Below, piece by piece: positions 48,155 to 58,259 of a stretch of 64,000 bases of DNA. The notes beneath the pieces were generated by a model that made no database searches, had not been told where the DNA came from, and saw only the letters and a program-made list of their open reading frames with translations. Numbering within the stretch: position 1 is the stretch's first letter; every line of letters begins with the position of its first letter. The DNA is taken from contig NC_081414.1 in the NCBI RefSeq assembly GCF_030272615.1, forward strand, positions 524,762,137-524,826,136, in the 5' to 3' direction. This DNA comes from Cryptomeria japonica. Lineage: Eukaryota > Streptophyta > Pinopsida > Cupressales > Cupressaceae. A program made the translations under genes and the position numbers.

Positions 48155-51025
48155 GTTACAACAAACTCCTTCTTGGCCAATAAGATTAATACATTGAATT
48201 GGATAGATGTCCATCATTGAATTCTAACCAATGAAAAATGAAGTTAGGTACATGAAACAATTTCCAATGTAATGCCATGTGTGGCTTGCTCCATCCTTGA
48301 ATGAGTCAAGTTCATGGCACAACTTGAGTGGTTGATGATGACTAGGATGCCATCTTAGCTACCTTGTAGATCACCATGAAGTGTTTGTGATTGAGGCATG
48401 TCTCTTGATGCTCAACATTATCCAAGCCTGGTGTGATGAAGATGGGGCATATTCCCAAATTGTATCATCTGTGTGATCAAGCCTCTAACTTCGCTTAACT
48501 TTTTTGAAATTATCTCCATTCACTGATCACATTCACTTCTTCATCTTCATGTTTGGGAATTCTTCTTCTTGTGATGCATTTCCAATCTCAACCTTGGATT
48601 CTTGAAACATTTCCTTCCTTAGACATCTTCATGATGTTTGGAATTCCACTTGATCCTTTGGATTTCATCTTCATGTTAAGGAATATTGTTTGGAATTCCC
48701 TATAATGCTTTGCCCTTCCATCCTTATGTTAGGGAATTCTCCTTGTGTTGTCCCTATTTTGCCCTCCATGTTCATCATGACACAAATTTGCCCTTTGTTG
48801 GTGTAACTCTTGAATGTTGCAATCACCTTATGTAAGTGCATCTTGACCTTGGAGTCTTGGATTTCCAAAGGAAATTCAAGACAATTGCAATTGAATCCCT
48901 CCTTACATAGATCCTTGCACTTGCTTTGTTGAAGTGTTCCTCCCTTTGATCTTTTGAATATCTTAACTTAGTTCACATGATTGAATCCTTCATTCATGAA
49001 TATGATCTTTATGGTGTTATGGCATCCTTCTTCTTGTATCATCCTTTGCATCCATCATTCTTTCCTCGCAAATGTTGTCCTTCTTGGAAATGTGAGCATT
49101 GCCTTGATTTGATGTCCTTAAGACTCCTTGGATAGCTCGACCTTGAGTAAGCTGATGCTGAATACCTCCATTCAGTTCCTTACATTGTCGTTGTCCTCAT
49201 GTTGCTCATTCCATGTGGTGGAGTCCTCATGTTGTGATGTACATTGCTCTTGATTCGCCTTCATTGCATCCACCTCCTTCCTTCAGTTAAACCTGAAAAG
49301 GAAACAAATTTTGAATCAAAACACTAAAGAATGAATGAAATCTCTCATGCTTTTGCCAAAATTTCCTAAAACTCAATCGTATTAAGTTCTGTTTTTCACC
49401 TCTAGAGATCTGAAAATGTAGCTTCAATTCTTAGGAAATTCTGGAAATCAATTCTTAAATTTGGAAACAATTTGATTTGCTGATTGGAAATCTTTCTAGA
49501 TCCTCCCCAATTCGCATCTTGAACCCTTAAAATCTGGTTGGAAATCTGTTGAAAAAGAAATAAAATTCTGCTTTAATTCACAGTTCTGCTCCTCCGATTT
49601 GCACCTCAATCTGCTCTTTGAATTGCTTTGAAACAAATGTTGAATGATGTTGAAATGCCAACGCAACCCCCTTAAATATGCCTTCCCAAAAAGGAATCGC
49701 ACCTTTTCCCTCTTAGAGCCGACTTGGCATTAAAACAATTTTATTTACAAATTAAAATTCACTTTTGTCTACTTGTTCATCAAGTCGGCTAGCTCTTTTG
49801 CTCTGATTTATTTTTAAATTCATCTCAAACACTTTGCGCTTGGATAAGGAACAAGGCAATTTGGCTAACAAGCATTGGTTTTTCTTTTGTTTCAAGTTGC
49901 TATTAATAAAGGGAAGCACTCAGCACTAACCACATTTCAATTAGAAATCGATTTAAATCTGGAATTTTTAAAGAGGAAAATCGACTTGCACAAGGAAGTA
50001 TGATGAAAATTCCTAATTTTAAGGGCAAAACAAGGAAAACAAAAAAAAGTCGGAATTTCACTCTGCATGTGGAATTTACACTAGGAAGAGAAGGGAATTC
50101 AATATTGATAAGGATTTTTGAGATAAAAAACCAGATTTTCCCTCAAAACAAAGAAATTTCATAACAATCCCAGCAGAAATCCTAACTCCATGTGAAATAC
50201 TTAATTAAAATTTGTTCCTTGAAGGAAAAAACGACTTCCACCAGAATTTTGAAGAAGAAACCAAAGGAAATTGATCCCAATGAAGAGGGAAATTCGATTT
50301 CCATGTGGAATTACAAGACAAAATCCAAGAAGTTCAAGGAATTATCGATCAAAATTCAGGTTTTTAAGGGCAACCAAGATAAGTCATTAATAGCATGCCC
50401 AAAAATAAGAATTCTAAAAAAATTGAACTTCAAGGATTTGGAAATCAAATTAAATTCAATTCAAGGACAAATTGGGAAAGTTGTTCCAAGTTTAAGAAAT
50501 CAATTCAAGTAAAATTCAAGGATTTAGAATAAAATCATCAAAGAATGAATCCATGAATTCTCATGATGAATTCCCAAATTCACACAATTTCGCATTTCAT
50601 CATAGTTGAAATCCACAAATCTAATCATAACTTCAGCTTCAAATGACAAAAATTTGGATCAAATTCACTCAAAGGTTGGAATTCCCTATTTCACATGAGG
50701 ATTGGGGAAAATCGATATCCATGTGGATTTAACAAAATTTGCATCATAGAACAAGTACAAATCTGTATTTGAAACTTGAACAAGGAATTTCATAAAACTC
50801 TTCTTATTTCCATTTTGTCAAGGTCAGAAAATACGACCTTGACAAGGAATTTTCCTTGTCAAAACAGAACTGTTGTCATTTTATGACACCCTTGGTCCAT
50901 CAGTGAGAACCGATCAGAGATAGGTTCCATGGACCAGCGCGGCCCCAGTTGATCAAGGAGAGAAGAATCATGAAGTGTCAAGTGTTGCCTTGTTCGGAGG
51001 AAGTTCCTCCCTTGGCCTTTTCTTC

Positions 51026-51625
51026 TTCCCCGGAACTCCGGAACCCCAAGGTTCCGAAGTTCGTTTCTCTTTGCCCTTGTCTCTTCCCTTCTTCCTTTTC
51101 CGGAACTTCAGAACCCCGAGGCTCCGAAGTTCTTTGCCTTAGCCGCTTTCTTTCCTACTTCGGAACCCCGAGGTTCCGAAGTTTCCTTCCTTCCTTGGCT
51201 TAGCCCCTCTTCTCTTTAGCCTTTCTCCCTCTTTCTCCAAAACTCCAGAACCCCGAGGTTCCGAAGTTCCTTCTTTTCTTCTCCCCTTTCCCGAAACTCC
51301 GGAACCCTGAGGTTCCGAAGTTCCCTTCCCTTGCCTTCCTCCGAAACTTCGGAACCCCAAGGTTCTAAAGTTCCCTCCTAGCCCTTCTTCCTTCTTTTCT
51401 TCGGAACTCCGAAACCCCGAGGTTCCGAAGTCCCTTTCCTCGCTTCCCCTTCTCTCCGAAACTTCGGGACCCTCCTTCCCCTTTCGCCTTCTCTCTCTAG
51501 TTTTCTTGGAACTCCAGAACCTCAAGGTTCCGAAGTTCTTTCCTTAGCCTTTTGAAGTTCTCCGGAACCCCAAGGTTCCGAAGTTCCTTGCTCCTTCCCT
51601 TGTCTTCCTCACTTCGGGAGTCCGA
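51026..51625 (+). repeat. Array of hairpin-forming repeats in LTR E
   Basis: About ten units with consensus CGGAACCCCGAGGTTCCG extended by AACTTC and GAAGTT on its two sides. This gives an imperfect palindrome of about 26-30 bp, spaced 40-90 bp apart by C/T-rich linkers. Units lie near 51034, 51104, 51157, 51240, 51295, 51344, 51402, 51508 and 51558, with degraded copies between and after. Apparent Gly/Ser/Arg-rich proteins on the minus strand are products of the array. Confidence 0.9.
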
Positions 51626-51971
51626 ACTTCCGAAGTCTCCGGACTTCCTTCCGACTGGCGACACTTCCGGATGGCGTGATCAGCACTCAAGGCTTTTAAT
51701 GCTCCGACAGTTTTGGTGGCTTGTGCACTTTCTTTTGTGGAGCCACAAGGATGCATTAAGTGTTTTTGGCAGGATTTCCATCAAGCAGGTACGGGGCCAT
51801 GCTTGGTGACTTATATCATGTCTGACTTTGGAAGGTTAGTCAATCCACCTTCTTAGGATTGCTCTTTATGGGTATGGCTAGGTTGCTTGCATGTACAAGT
51901 CAGGTGCATGCACTTCCCTGCACTTCCAGACTGACATGCAGGGGTCATGATCACCCTTGTAACCATTTTTC

Positions 51972-51980
51972 TATATAAGG
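51972..51980 (+). promoter_or_regulatory. TATA box of LTR E
   Basis: TATATAAGG within CTATATAAGGTTG, at the position expected of an LTR promoter. No telo-box palindrome precedes it, unlike LTRs A, B and D. Confidence 0.55.
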
Positions 51981-52933
51981 TTGTTAAGCCTCATTGTAAA
52001 GGGTTCTCTCCCTGTTGGCTTGAGCTTTCTTATGCTCTTTCTCTTCTCTTGAAGACTTGTAATTATTTTTGCATTTCTACAACTGTAAGATTGGCTTTTG
52101 GCCTTATGATTAATTGAAAAATCACCATTCTTGCCTCCTTCTAACCTATGTATGTTGTGTATGCTTTTCTTACCTTCATCATAGGTGTATGTCTTGTGGC
52201 TTTTCTCTCCATATATGTTGTGTTAACTTGTTTTCTGAGTGTGACTTGTGGGAATCCTTCTCCCCTCTTGACACTTAGCAAATTCTAACCTCCATACATG
52301 CATTTGGGTCACTTATGCAATTGAAGTTGTGCATCTCTTGGGTTTTTTAGTTGGTTCCTTGTGCCATTTCGATAGGGAGAGAAACAATCTCTTCTTGGTG
52401 CATCACCTCCTTTCATTTCAAGCATTCTCTCTTCCCTTTACCTCTGCAAATTGTTAGGATAGGCTTAGGAGTTAGCTTTAAAGTGTTGAGTTGGTTCAAC
52501 ACCTGCACCTATTTGAAGAAGGAAGTCGGCCTTCTCCGGAGATTTAACCCCTTGCGCAAGGTCCCACACTTCGGGGTTGTTTCCATGTTTCACAAGGTTG
52601 TTGAGTTGAGAGCTCAGCAAGGGTGCGAGCTTTTGTGATAACAAGAACATTTCATGATTTCAAAATCTCAAATTTGGTTGACAACTTTGAGACATTTTTT
52701 GCACTTTGACAATTATGACAACTTTTTGAAATATGGACAACATCGACAACTTTCTTGCCCTATGACAACATTTTGCATTCCCTTCAATCTGAGAAGACAA
52801 AACCCCTCCCAAAAGAAAAGGCTAAGACTATGAAATTATTGCCAAGCTAGACCTAGAACACCTAAGCAAAAATGCAAAAAGTGGGGGTCCCAATTTGCAA
52901 AAGGGCAATGTGTGAAAACGTCACAACAAAACG

Positions 52934-53384
52934 CTTAGCCTATTTTAATTACCATAAGTTAATTGGAAGGAAAAAAGAGAATAATTAATTAATTAAATTA
53001 AGTTGTTAAAAGTTTAGGTGACTTATATCTAATGAATTATTATTTTTATAAACTTAATCAGTTAAATTAAAAAAGACTTTCATGAGGGCCCAAAATATAA
53101 AGTTAGATTAAGTCACTATAGGCACGAAAATGAATAATATTTTATTAGTTCTTTTATTAAACTATAGCAATCAGGTTGTTTTCAACTCGTTATTAGAAAT
53201 CATATTTTCAGCCAAACACATATCAAGATTCATAGCTTCTCATTCTCAACTTAAAAATTAAAAAAATAATAAAACCAGTTTAATTCATAACCATGACATC
53301 ATATGTAAGCTCAATCAACATAATACTTCAATTATTTTTAATATTTTTTTAAATTATTATATTAAATTAATTTTTCTAATCCAT
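52934..53384. other. AT-rich flank upstream of LINE copy 2
   Basis: Strongly AT-rich, with no ORF or repeat recognised. Confidence 0.5.
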
Positions 53385-55097
53385 ATGTATGTGAGGATGC
53401 GGAGAGGAATTTTGTATTCTTCTTTAGGCGGGAAACCCTGTGCTGGTTCTGCAATCCAGGATGCTAACAGTAAGAATGGATCACGTGAAGCTCCTGAGTC
53501 TGCAGATCCTCAGGAGGATGGCAAGGATCCAGTCATTGGGGACCCACAAGGGGGTGATAAACCCTTGGATCCGGGGGGAGGGGGAACAACACGTGATGGA
53601 GACTCAAGAAAGGGGCCCATTCGGCAAGACACGTCTCGCCCCTGGTCCTCCCTGTTTGGCGTCAAACCATGCGGGAAGTCTTCTCTCCTCAAGGTACGTA
53701 ATATTTCCGACCCTGTGAAAGGGAAATCTGCTATTGAAGTTCCGGATCCGGTTATTGAGCACAATATTGCTCTGATGGCCTTGACTCTAGTTGGCAAATT
53801 CCTGGGTCCTAGGCCCAATATTGATGTGGTTAGGGAGTATGCTAGGAAAAAGTGGGTTCTTAAGGGACAGGTGGAAATAACAATTATGCCGAATGGGGCT
53901 CTTTCCCTTAACTTTTCCTGTGAAGAAGATATGACTAAGATTCTCTATGGTGGTCCCTATGTGATTGGGAAAACTGCTCTAGCGCTTCAGAAATGGTCGC
54001 CTTTGTTGGATCTTAATGCTCCCTTCTTTGCTCAGGCACCTGTTTGGGTAAGACTCTCGAGTCTACCCCTGGAATTTTGGGTTGAAGATGTCTTTAATGG
54101 TTTAGCCTGTTCCTTCGCTGAACTCCTCTCCATCGATCCCACTACTGCTGCCACAAGACGAGTTACCTATGCAAGAATCTGTGTGGGTGTCTCTCAAGGA
54201 ACGGATATGCCTCTATCCATTGAGATTAACTCTAGGCTTGGGATATGGAACCAATCGTTAGAATATGAGAGCGTTCCTTTTGCTTGTTTCCATTGCAAGA
54301 AAGCTGGACATATTGCCAAGAAATGCCCCCTGCAGGCGGAAAAGGAGAAAGCTAGAAAGGATAAGAGGATGCAGTGGAAAGCTACAAATTCCAACAATAA
54401 GGAAACAGAGATCCAGAATGCCATTGTTCCTGATACCCATGTTCAAGAGGAAAATGATAATAAAGCTTGTACTGAGGAATCTAAGACGGAAGATCTTGAA
54501 GGCGATCAAGCCAGATCTGATGAAGGAGATAAGCCTAGCCCTAACTGTGATGAGCAGAAGGATGAAGACCTGGAGGAAGGTGAGATCCATGTTGTTCTAC
54601 AAGCTAACAATATGGAGGAGGACTTGAACTCTGTTTCCAAGGACTCGAACAATGAGGAGTCTTACCCCAGCTTTGAAGATGCCCAACAATGTAATATTCT
54701 TGGTGGAAACTCAACTTCTGAATCCGAGAACGAATTTGTCAAATCCTCTTTTCCGTTGTCACCGACAACTTCTCTTCTCAACATTAGCTCAAAATGGGCA
54801 GATGAAGAAGAAAAACCTAATGCTTTGCTAAAAGCTCCTGCCCAGAACCCTATGGAGGATGAAATTCAAATCAATGATGTTACAGAGAAAAAGCGGGTTG
54901 GAAAAAAGGGCCCCAAATCTACACCCCTGACTACTCCTGTGAAAACCAAGGGGAGGACCAAAGCTGATGTAGGTTCAAATCCAATAACGTCGGGAAGGAG
55001 ATCAGCTACTCAAATGAGGGAGCTGGAAGCCAGCAAGAATATAGCGGATGGTACCCAGTTGACCATCCATGAGGTATGTTCTTTTAAACGTTTATGA
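53385..55097 (+). CDS. LINE copy 2 ORF1: gag-like protein, DUF4283 and CCHC
   Basis: An uninterrupted 570-codon ORF; the true start may be the ATG at 53385 or the one at 53397 (MRRGILYSS). A Gly/Asp-rich N-terminal region leads to SRPWSSLFGVKPCGKSSLLK. DUF4283 occupies about residues 120-300 (KKWVLKGQVEI, YGGPYVIGKTALALQKWSP, APVWVRLSSLPLEFW). A canonical knuckle CFHCKKAGHIAKKC follows at about 305-318, then a long acidic Glu/Asp/Ser/Asn-rich tail ending IADGTQLTIHEVCSFKRL. It would bind LINE RNA in cytoplasmic particles. Its TGA overlaps the ORF2 ATG (ATGA, 55094-55097). An open frame beside a broken ORF2 suggests a fairly young insertion or chance preservation. Confidence 0.9.
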   Translation: MYVRMRRGILYSSLGGKPCAGSAIQDANSKNGSREAPESADPQEDGKDPVIGDPQGGDKPLDPGGGGTTRDGDSRKGPIRQDTSRPWSSLFGVKPCGKSSLLKVRNISDPVKGKSAIEVPDPVIEHNIALMALTLVGKFLGPRPNIDVVREYARKKWVLKGQVEITIMPNGALSLNFSCEEDMTKILYGGPYVIGKTALALQKWSPLLDLNAPFFAQAPVWVRLSSLPLEFWVEDVFNGLACSFAELLSIDPTTAATRRVTYARICVGVSQGTDMPLSIEINSRLGIWNQSLEYESVPFACFHCKKAGHIAKKCPLQAEKEKARKDKRMQWKATNSNNKETEIQNAIVPDTHVQEENDNKACTEESKTEDLEGDQARSDEGDKPSPNCDEQKDEDLEEGEIHVVLQANNMEEDLNSVSKDSNNEESYPSFEDAQQCNILGGNSTSESENEFVKSSFPLSPTTSLLNISSKWADEEEKPNALLKAPAQNPMEDEIQINDVTEKKRVGKKGPKSTPLTTPVKTKGRTKADVGSNPITSGRRSATQMRELEASKNIADGTQLTIHEVCSFKRL

Positions 55098-56119
55098 AGA
55101 TCATTTCATGGAACATTTGCGGACTCAATGGTCTGCATAAACAGGAATACTCAGGAATTTAGTCAGGGATCATAAACCTGATATTGTTCTGATTCAAGAA
55201 ACTAAAATGCCTAAGGAGAAAGTGGAAAAAATCAAAGTGTTTAAGAACTGTGGGGTTGTGGGGGGTAGCTCGGATGGTGCCTCTGGAGGTATTGCTCTCT
55301 TTTGGAACCTTCAGTACGTCCAGGGAAACCTTGTTTGGCTTGACAATAATATGATGTTTGTTAGATTTCATCATATTAAAGATGGGACCACTTGGCTTTT
55401 ATCTAACATCTATGCCCCAAATTCTAAACTTGGTAGATATAGATTCTGGAAAAAGTTAGATTCTATTAGATCTCAGTTTAACTCTGAAGGTTGGCTGGTG
55501 ATGGGAGACTTTAACACTCCCCTCAAGGAGAAGGAGAAATTTGGGGGAATCCCTTCTCACCTAGATAGTAGGATGGATTTGATGAACTTCATTGATAATC
55601 AGGCGCTTCATGATGTGGATCTGCAGGGTGCTAATTTTACCTGGACTCATCGAAGAATCGGCTCTGATTTGATCCAAGTGAGACTTGACAGGGCCCTTAT
55701 CTCTACTGATTGGTTCAATCATTATACTTGCTCCTTAAATGCGCTCCCTCACATTGGTTCGGACCACTATCCGATTTCTTTTGTTTCAGACCCCACCTCT
55801 GAGAGGAGAAATTTCCCCTTCAAATTTGAAAAATGTGGATGAGCCACCCCAAGCTTGAGGAAGCTATCAAAGACTAGTGGAACATTTCGATGGAGGGATC
55901 TACCATGTTCCGGGTGGCCAAAAAGTTAAGGAATGTTAAGGACAAGGTTAAGAGATGGAACAAGGAAGTGTTCGGTGACATTTTTGCCTCTAAATTTGAG
56001 ATCCAACTTGATCTTACGGATATTCAAGCTAAAATCCAAGCTAATGGGTATAGTGAGGTCTCCATCACTTCTGAGAACGAGATATGATATTATTAAAAAA
56101 GGAGAGATATTTTGGTAGC
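55094..56119 (+). pseudogene. LINE copy 2 ORF2: endonuclease domain (frameshifted, truncated)
   Basis: ATG 55094 starts MKIISWNICGLNGLHKQE. A frameshift near 55155 moves to the frame reading NLVRDHKPDIVLIQETKM. All endonuclease signature motifs are visible: WNICGLNG, IQETKM, SNIYAPN, MGDFNTP, FTWTHRR, LDRALIS and GSDHYPI. A second frameshift in the A run near 55833 and a TAG for tryptophan near 55875 follow, then linker sequence (FRVAKKLRNVKDKVKRWNKE) and a third shift near 56087. Reverse transcriptase and RNase H are absent. Confidence 0.9.
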
Positions 56120-57504
56120 TGTGATTCAATGTCATTAAAGGCAGAGCGGACTTTATTCATCTCCCATCATGGGCAGAGTTCATGACCATCACTAAGGCGG
56201 ACTTTGTGAGCTTGGCATTATACTACCTTGGCTAGGCGGACTGTGGAGAGCTGAAGGGCAGACTTCTTTGATGACCACTTACCACTTACCAATCCCTTAG
56301 GGCGGACTTTTTAGACTTTTGAGCACCTTTCACTTCATAGGGCGGAGTTTGAGTCTTAGGCACCACTCACCTCACCTTGGGCAGACTTTTACCTCTCCCA
56401 TATGGCGGACTTTTTAGAGTCTCCATCATGGCGGACTTTTGGAGGGCTTGATCAAGGGTAGGGCAGAATTTGAAAGGGTTGATTCTTTTAACCTACACCA
56501 TGCACTTGGCTTTCTTCTTCAAGGCGGACTTTGGAGTTCAACTTGGGCGGACTTTTTAGCTTCCTAGGCACCAAGGCGGACTTCTTTGACATAGGCACCA
56601 CCTCAACTCTTCATGGCGGACTTTTTAGGCATCTCCACTTTCATCTTGGGCGGACTTTTCACCTCTCCCACATGGCGGACTTTTCTGATCTTGAGCACCT
56701 TTTGATTCATCCATAGGGCGGACTTTTTCAACTCTCTCCATAGGGCGGACTTTATGACTTATCACCTTGGGCAGACTTTTGAAGACCACAACTTGGGCGG
56801 ACTTTTGATGTTCATGCCACTTTCCATTCATGAGGGCGGACTTTTCAACTTCTTGCCATAACACTCACCATCAATCATTGATTAGCCAAACTTAGAAAAT
56901 ATTTGGAAAACTTCAAAATTTCACAATTTCTTCAATTTTAACCAGATTAACTTGAAATTTGAAATCCATACTCAGGCAAACCATCTGAAGCGTCATGACC
57001 CCTAAAATGTAGGAATTTAGCTTTTTGGGTCAAAACTTAAGAATCTTTGATCACGATCGAAGCAAGCCAATGGTACCAGTACAAACCCTAGGCCCCTACT
57101 CCGAAAAAAGCAAAAAGCAGACATCCCTAAAAAATAGGGAAAACTTTCTAAAAATAGCCATATCGAGGATCAGGCTAAAAATGCCAAAAACGGAACTTCC
57201 TAAAAAATAGGAAAAAGCAAGAAAGCAAACTTTCTAAAAATAGAAAGTTGTCCAAATTCATTCAAATCAATTGCGTTCTTCGTCCTTTGGCCTTTCTGGG
57301 CACTTTGACAGTGTCTAGACTCAGTTATCACTTGGCTTGCAAAAAAAATGACTTCCAATCCATAGGACTCAAACCGTTCAAAACTTGACAGAACTGAGCA
57401 GAACTGAAGCGGAAGGCCATGGGGCACTAACAAAAAAACCTAGAAAGCAGGAAAGGAGAGGGTCCCCATATTCAATGGGGCGATGTGTGAAAAAGGTCAC
57501 AACA
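56120..57504 (-). repeat. LTR C, truncated member of the LTR A family
   Basis: The minus strand begins TGTTGTGACCTTTTTCACAC at 57504 and continues with ATCGCCCCATTG and GGGGACCCTCTC, aligning with 39878 onward. It then passes through one copy of the unit amplified in A, and into a CGGACTTT array. It stops abruptly at 56119 against LINE copy 2, inside the array, and the promoter and 3' end are missing. Confidence 0.8.
56150..56860 (-). repeat. Minisatellite of GGCGGACTTT units in LTR C
   Basis: About twenty GGCGGACTTTT-type repeats, the reverse complement of the core in LTR A, separated by 15-50 bp of variable sequence. Confidence 0.92.
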
Positions 57505-58259
57505 AAATGTACGTTCATTTTAGTCTGTGTTGTTTTGTAATCCATCATATTGTTCTATAATCCACCGCACATGTTCTAATTATCTTCCTTATCCATCACA
57601 CTAGGGTACACTATAATATAGAAATTATGACAAATCTTTATTATATTATTTATTGTCAACATCTTCCATTCACTAATGGAACAACCCCCTAAAGGGACTG
57701 GTTTCATCTTTGGAACATGGTTGTAGGTCCAAGATTCCTTCAACATTCAATTCCATGGGACTTTGATCATACTTCTCTATCCATTATTCTTCCGAGTTTA
57801 AATCTAATTAATCTAAGGAATCTGAGGGCATTACTTCCTAAATACTTGATTTCCATATCAATTATATACTTTCTGCCCTTGTTTTTGGGGAGTATTCGTT
57901 TTCTTGTTGTGGTCAACTTTGGCTGCCACCACCCAACCTCAACCCAACAATGCATCATCCACTTTATTACATTATGGGATGACCAAAAAAAAAATGAAAT
58001 AAATAAATAATTTCCACATGAGGATTCCAAGGACATCAATTCTTTGTTGATCCATCCCACCCACTAAAAAGTTGGAGACCAAATGGTCAACTTGCCTAGA
58101 CTTCCCCAAATTTGTTTTGGACATACATTCACACCAAACCAGCCATCAATAATTGTGTTAGTGAGATTCCTTCCAAAACTATTTGTTTACGATCACTAGT
58201 TTCTTTGCCATGTTAATGATCAATGATATGGGATTGATTACTTGGTCTCCTAACAATTG
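57505..58259. other. Non-coding stretch between LTR C and the gag remnant
   Basis: AT-rich, with no ORF of note. No polypurine tract lies beside the LTR C terminus, so there is no support for C being the 3' LTR of the neighbouring gag remnant. Confidence 0.4.

Larger units (their letters stand above)
50871..52643 (+). repeat. Nested solo LTR E, 1.77 kb
   Basis: Begins TGTTGTCATT and ends GATAACA, with the perfect 5-bp duplication AGAAC at 50866-50870 and 52644-52648. A plus-strand TATA box (TATATAAGG, 51972) lies about 670 bp from the 3' end. It is inserted in LTR B in the opposite orientation and represents a different LTR family. No coding sequence or primer site is present. Confidence 0.82.
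47260..52928 (-). repeat. Long solo LTR B, minus orientation, containing nested LTR E
   Basis: On the plus strand it starts TGTTGATGAG and ends CACAACA; the minus strand reads TGTTGTGACG...CATCAACA, matching LTR A. The flanks GAACG (47255-47259) and AAACG (52929-52933) form a one-mismatch target duplication. The R/U5-proximal part aligns with LTRs A and D (for example GAGAGGATAGAATACC as reverse complement near 47310, and GGAATCACAAGGGGACTTAC near 47450). Without the nested E unit it is about 3.9 kb. No primer site, coding domain or second LTR is present. Confidence 0.72.
53385..56119 (+). mobile_element. L1-like LINE, copy 2 (3' truncated, ORF1 intact)
   Basis: A relative of copy 1. ORF1 is complete, and ORF2 runs through the endonuclease into the linker before the reverse transcriptase. 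Homology stops at 56119 after the codons for EIFW, which match ETFW in copy 1 just before the reverse transcriptase. LTR fragment C then follows directly. Loss of the 3' half is the reverse of the usual LINE 5' truncation, so it reflects a later deletion or recombination, not incomplete reverse transcription. Confidence 0.85.

Noticed and set aside
51139-51525. Minus-strand 128-codon Gly/Ser/Arg-rich ORF
   Set aside because: It is the translation of the palindromic repeat array in LTR E; the same peptide words recur at array spacing.
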